From an uncultured Eubacteriales bacterium (lineage in GTDB: Bacteria > Bacillota > Clostridia > Peptostreptococcales > Anaerovoracaceae): 8,384 bases of DNA. Location: assembly GCA_902766185.1 (NCBI GenBank), contig CACXCQ010000192.1:1-8384 (forward strand), read 5' to 3'. The notes below the pieces were generated by a model. The model had not been told where the DNA came from. It ran no database searches and saw only the letters and a program-made list of their open reading frames with translations. Each line of letters opens with the position of its first letter. Position 1 is the stretch's first letter. Shown piece by piece: positions 7,051 to 8,384 of this stretch. Both the position numbers and the translations under genes were made by a program.

Positions 7051-8283
7051 ATGAATACAGAGATGATCGAAAAGAGGGATGTAGCCAGCCTTTGCGCGGG
7101 AGCGGAGAAGGGCCTCTGCAAAGACTGGGAATACTGCGGCGGCTGCAGCTACCAGGGGGTACCCTACGCCGAGCAGCTGGCGAACAAATTCGGTGAGGTG
7201 AAGGGTCTGCTGGAGCAAAAGCAGGTCTCCTGCGGGAAGATACTGCCCATCGAGCCGGCACCCTCGGTCTATGGATACCGCAACAAGATGGAATACACCT
7301 TCGGGGATATGGAGAAGGGCGGTCCCATGACACTGGGCATGCACCGCAGAAAGCATTTCATGTCCATCGTTACGGTAGATGAATGCCAGCTGGTCCATCC
7401 GGATTTCAATCTGCTGCTGCGGGCGACTTTGGGTTTCGCGGCGGAGCACGGCTACACCAAGTACCACAAGAAGACTCACCGGGGTCTGATGCGCAATCTG
7501 GTCCTGCGGAGGGGCGTGCACACCGGGCAGCTGCTGGTGAACATCGTTACCTCCAGCGAGGGAGAGGGGACCCCGGATGGTTTCGATGAGAAGGCGTACG
7601 TTGAAATGATCCTTGGCCTGCCTTTGGAGCATGAGGTGGCGGGGATCCTGCGGACCATCAATGATCGTCTGGCGGACGCGGTATACTGCGACGAGCTTCG
7701 GGTGCTGCACGGACGGGACTACTACGATGAGGAGATCTGCGGCCTGAAGTTCCAGGTCAGCGCGTTTTCCTTCTTTCAGACTAACGTAGAAGCAGTGGAA
7801 AACCTATATACGTATGCCGTAGGGCTTCTGGATGATGTCCGGGGCCGGAAGGTGTTCGACCTCTTCTGCGGCACCGGTACGATCTCTCAGGTTCTGGCCA
7901 GGAGCGCCTCCGAAGTCATCGGAGTGGAACTTGTGGAGGAGGCTGTGGAGATGGCGCGGCAGACCGCTGCGGTGAACGGACTGGACAACTGCCGTTTCAT
8001 TGCGGGGGATGTGTTCGAGGTGCTCTCTTCTATTCCTGACCGCCCGGACGTGATCGTCGTGGATCCACCCAGGGCTGGCATCTCTGTGGACGCCCTGGAC
8101 CGCATCATCAGCTACGGCGTTCCTCAGATCGTCTACGTTTCCTGCAATCCGAAATCCCTTGCCCAGAACCTCTACCAGCTGCAGCTTAACGGCTACCGGG
8201 TGGAGTCGCTGAAGCCATTCGATAACTTCCCATGGACGAAGCATGTGGAGTGCGTAGTATTGATGTCTAAAGCAAACACATAA
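7051..8283 (+). CDS. rlmD: 23S rRNA (uracil-C5)-methyltransferase, RlmD/RumA family
   Basis: This SAM-dependent enzyme family makes 5-methyluridine in RNA; by family resemblance the target is 23S rRNA U1939 (some Gram-positive members also do U747), and the exact site is not readable from sequence. From the ATG at 7051 the protein has 410 residues. An N-terminal iron-sulfur motif, C23-x5-C29-x2-C32 with a fourth cysteine C112 in VDECQLVHP, fits the 4Fe-4S site of RumA. The catalytic domain has FFQTN (241-245), the SAM motif FDLFCGTGTIS (269-279), DPPRAG (338-343), the nucleophile C365 in VYVSCNP and the likely base E400 in KHVEC. The N-terminal TRAM domain found in many members is absent. The frame is open back to an ATG at 6988 inside tgt, but those residues resemble nothing in the family; GGAAGG at 7035-7040 precedes the chosen start. 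The last codons turn AT-rich (see findings). Confidence 0.93.
   Translation: MNTEMIEKRDVASLCAGAEKGLCKDWEYCGGCSYQGVPYAEQLANKFGEVKGLLEQKQVSCGKILPIEPAPSVYGYRNKMEYTFGDMEKGGPMTLGMHRRKHFMSIVTVDECQLVHPDFNLLLRATLGFAAEHGYTKYHKKTHRGLMRNLVLRRGVHTGQLLVNIVTSSEGEGTPDGFDEKAYVEMILGLPLEHEVAGILRTINDRLADAVYCDELRVLHGRDYYDEEICGLKFQVSAFSFFQTNVEAVENLYTYAVGLLDDVRGRKVFDLFCGTGTISQVLARSASEVIGVELVEEAVEMARQTAAVNGLDNCRFIAGDVFEVLSSIPDRPDVIVVDPPRAGISVDALDRIISYGVPQIVYVSCNPKSLAQNLYQLQLNGYRVESLKPFDNFPWTKHVECVVLMSKANT
8245..8283 (+). other. Candidate mobile-element attachment region at the 3' end of rlmD
   Basis: The last 13 codons include a run of A/T-ending codons, GTA GTA TTG ATG TCT AAA GCA, that differs from the mostly G/C-ending codons upstream, and the DNA after the stop is AT-richer still. 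The end of this gene family (rum/rumA) is a known insertion target for streptococcal phage and integrative elements such as Phi-m46.1 and ICESp2905, which rebuild the gene end on entry. The composition change is seen; an insertion is inference, because the window ends before any recombinase or second junction could appear. Confidence 0.25.
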
Positions 8284-8284
8284 G

Positions 8285-8330
8285 AGGCGCTGAAAGTCTT
8301 GAAAACAAGCGGTTTATGAAATTAGCGCCT
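8285..8330. repeat. Nested inverted repeat just after rlmD
   Basis: AGGCGCTGA (8285-8293) pairs with TTAGCGCCT (8322-8330) as a 9-bp stem with one G-T wobble. Inside it, CTTG (8298-8301) and CAAG (8306-8309) form a small hairpin with an AAAA loop. No T-run follows, so this is not a standard rho-independent terminator. It may be an RNA structure, a binding site for a DNA protein, or the end of an inserted element. It starts two bases after the rlmD stop codon. Confidence 0.5.
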
Positions 8331-8384
8331 ATCGAGTCGGCCACTCAGGAAGCTCAAAAAACGCTCGACGGGAACTTATCTACA
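8316..8384 (+). CDS. Possible start of an unidentified ORF, truncated by the window end
   Basis: From an ATG at 8316 the frame stays open for all 23 remaining codons, giving MKLAPIESATQEAQKTLDGN followed by LST. I do not recognise it. There is no convincing Shine-Dalgarno sequence (AAGCGG lies just upstream) and the ATG falls inside the outer inverted repeat, which would hinder initiation. Codons such as TTA, TCT, CAA and ACA differ from those of the upstream operon. In favour are the conservative polar/Ala/Leu composition and the position directly after the operon. An open frame of 23 codons can easily arise by chance, so this is tentative. Confidence 0.25.
   Translation, partial: MKLAPIESATQEAQKTLDGNLST

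Overview
The window looks like a stretch of core chromosome from a fairly GC-rich Gram-positive bacterium, most likely a member of the class Clostridia. This rests on gene order (argR-recN beside ruvC-ruvA-ruvB-queA-tgt), clear Shine-Dalgarno sequences before most genes, and G/C-ending codon preference. I cannot place it to genus.

Layout: (1) Positions 1-146 hold the last 47 codons of a plus-strand gene with a repetitive Glu/Ala/Pro tail. (2) A strong hairpin terminator (about 183-223), usable from both sides, separates it from the convergent minus-strand genes. (3) recN (267-1895) and argR (1902-2354) form a minus-strand pair transcribed argR then recN, six bases apart. (4) A 152-base divergent intergenic region (2355-2506) carries an argR promoter with an ARG-box-like operator, an extended -10 promoter for ruvC, and a 16-bp near-repeat of a TGGTATA-type element. 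(5) A tightly packed plus-strand operon follows: ruvC (2507), ruvA (3026), ruvB (3670), queA (4719), tgt (5886) and an rlmD-type 23S rRNA methyltransferase (7051-8283), with gaps of 4 to 44 bases and no internal promoter or terminator that I can see. (6) The last 101 bases (8284-8384) are visibly AT-richer, hold a nested inverted repeat and an unrecognised open frame that runs off the window.

The genes cover two themes. RuvA, RuvB and RuvC branch-migrate and cut Holliday junctions, and RecN acts earlier in double-strand-break repair, so both sides of the divergent promoter carry recombinational repair functions. QueA and Tgt are two steps of queuosine modification of tRNA wobble position 34, and the last gene methylates uridine in 23S rRNA, so the distal half of the operon is RNA modification. 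ArgR is the arginine-responsive repressor and probably controls its own promoter.

I do not see a clearly novel system here. The most interesting places are the 3' end of rlmD, a gene family whose end is a known insertion target for mobile elements and where composition changes, the structured non-coding bases just after it, and the duplicated promoter-like element between argR and ruvC.
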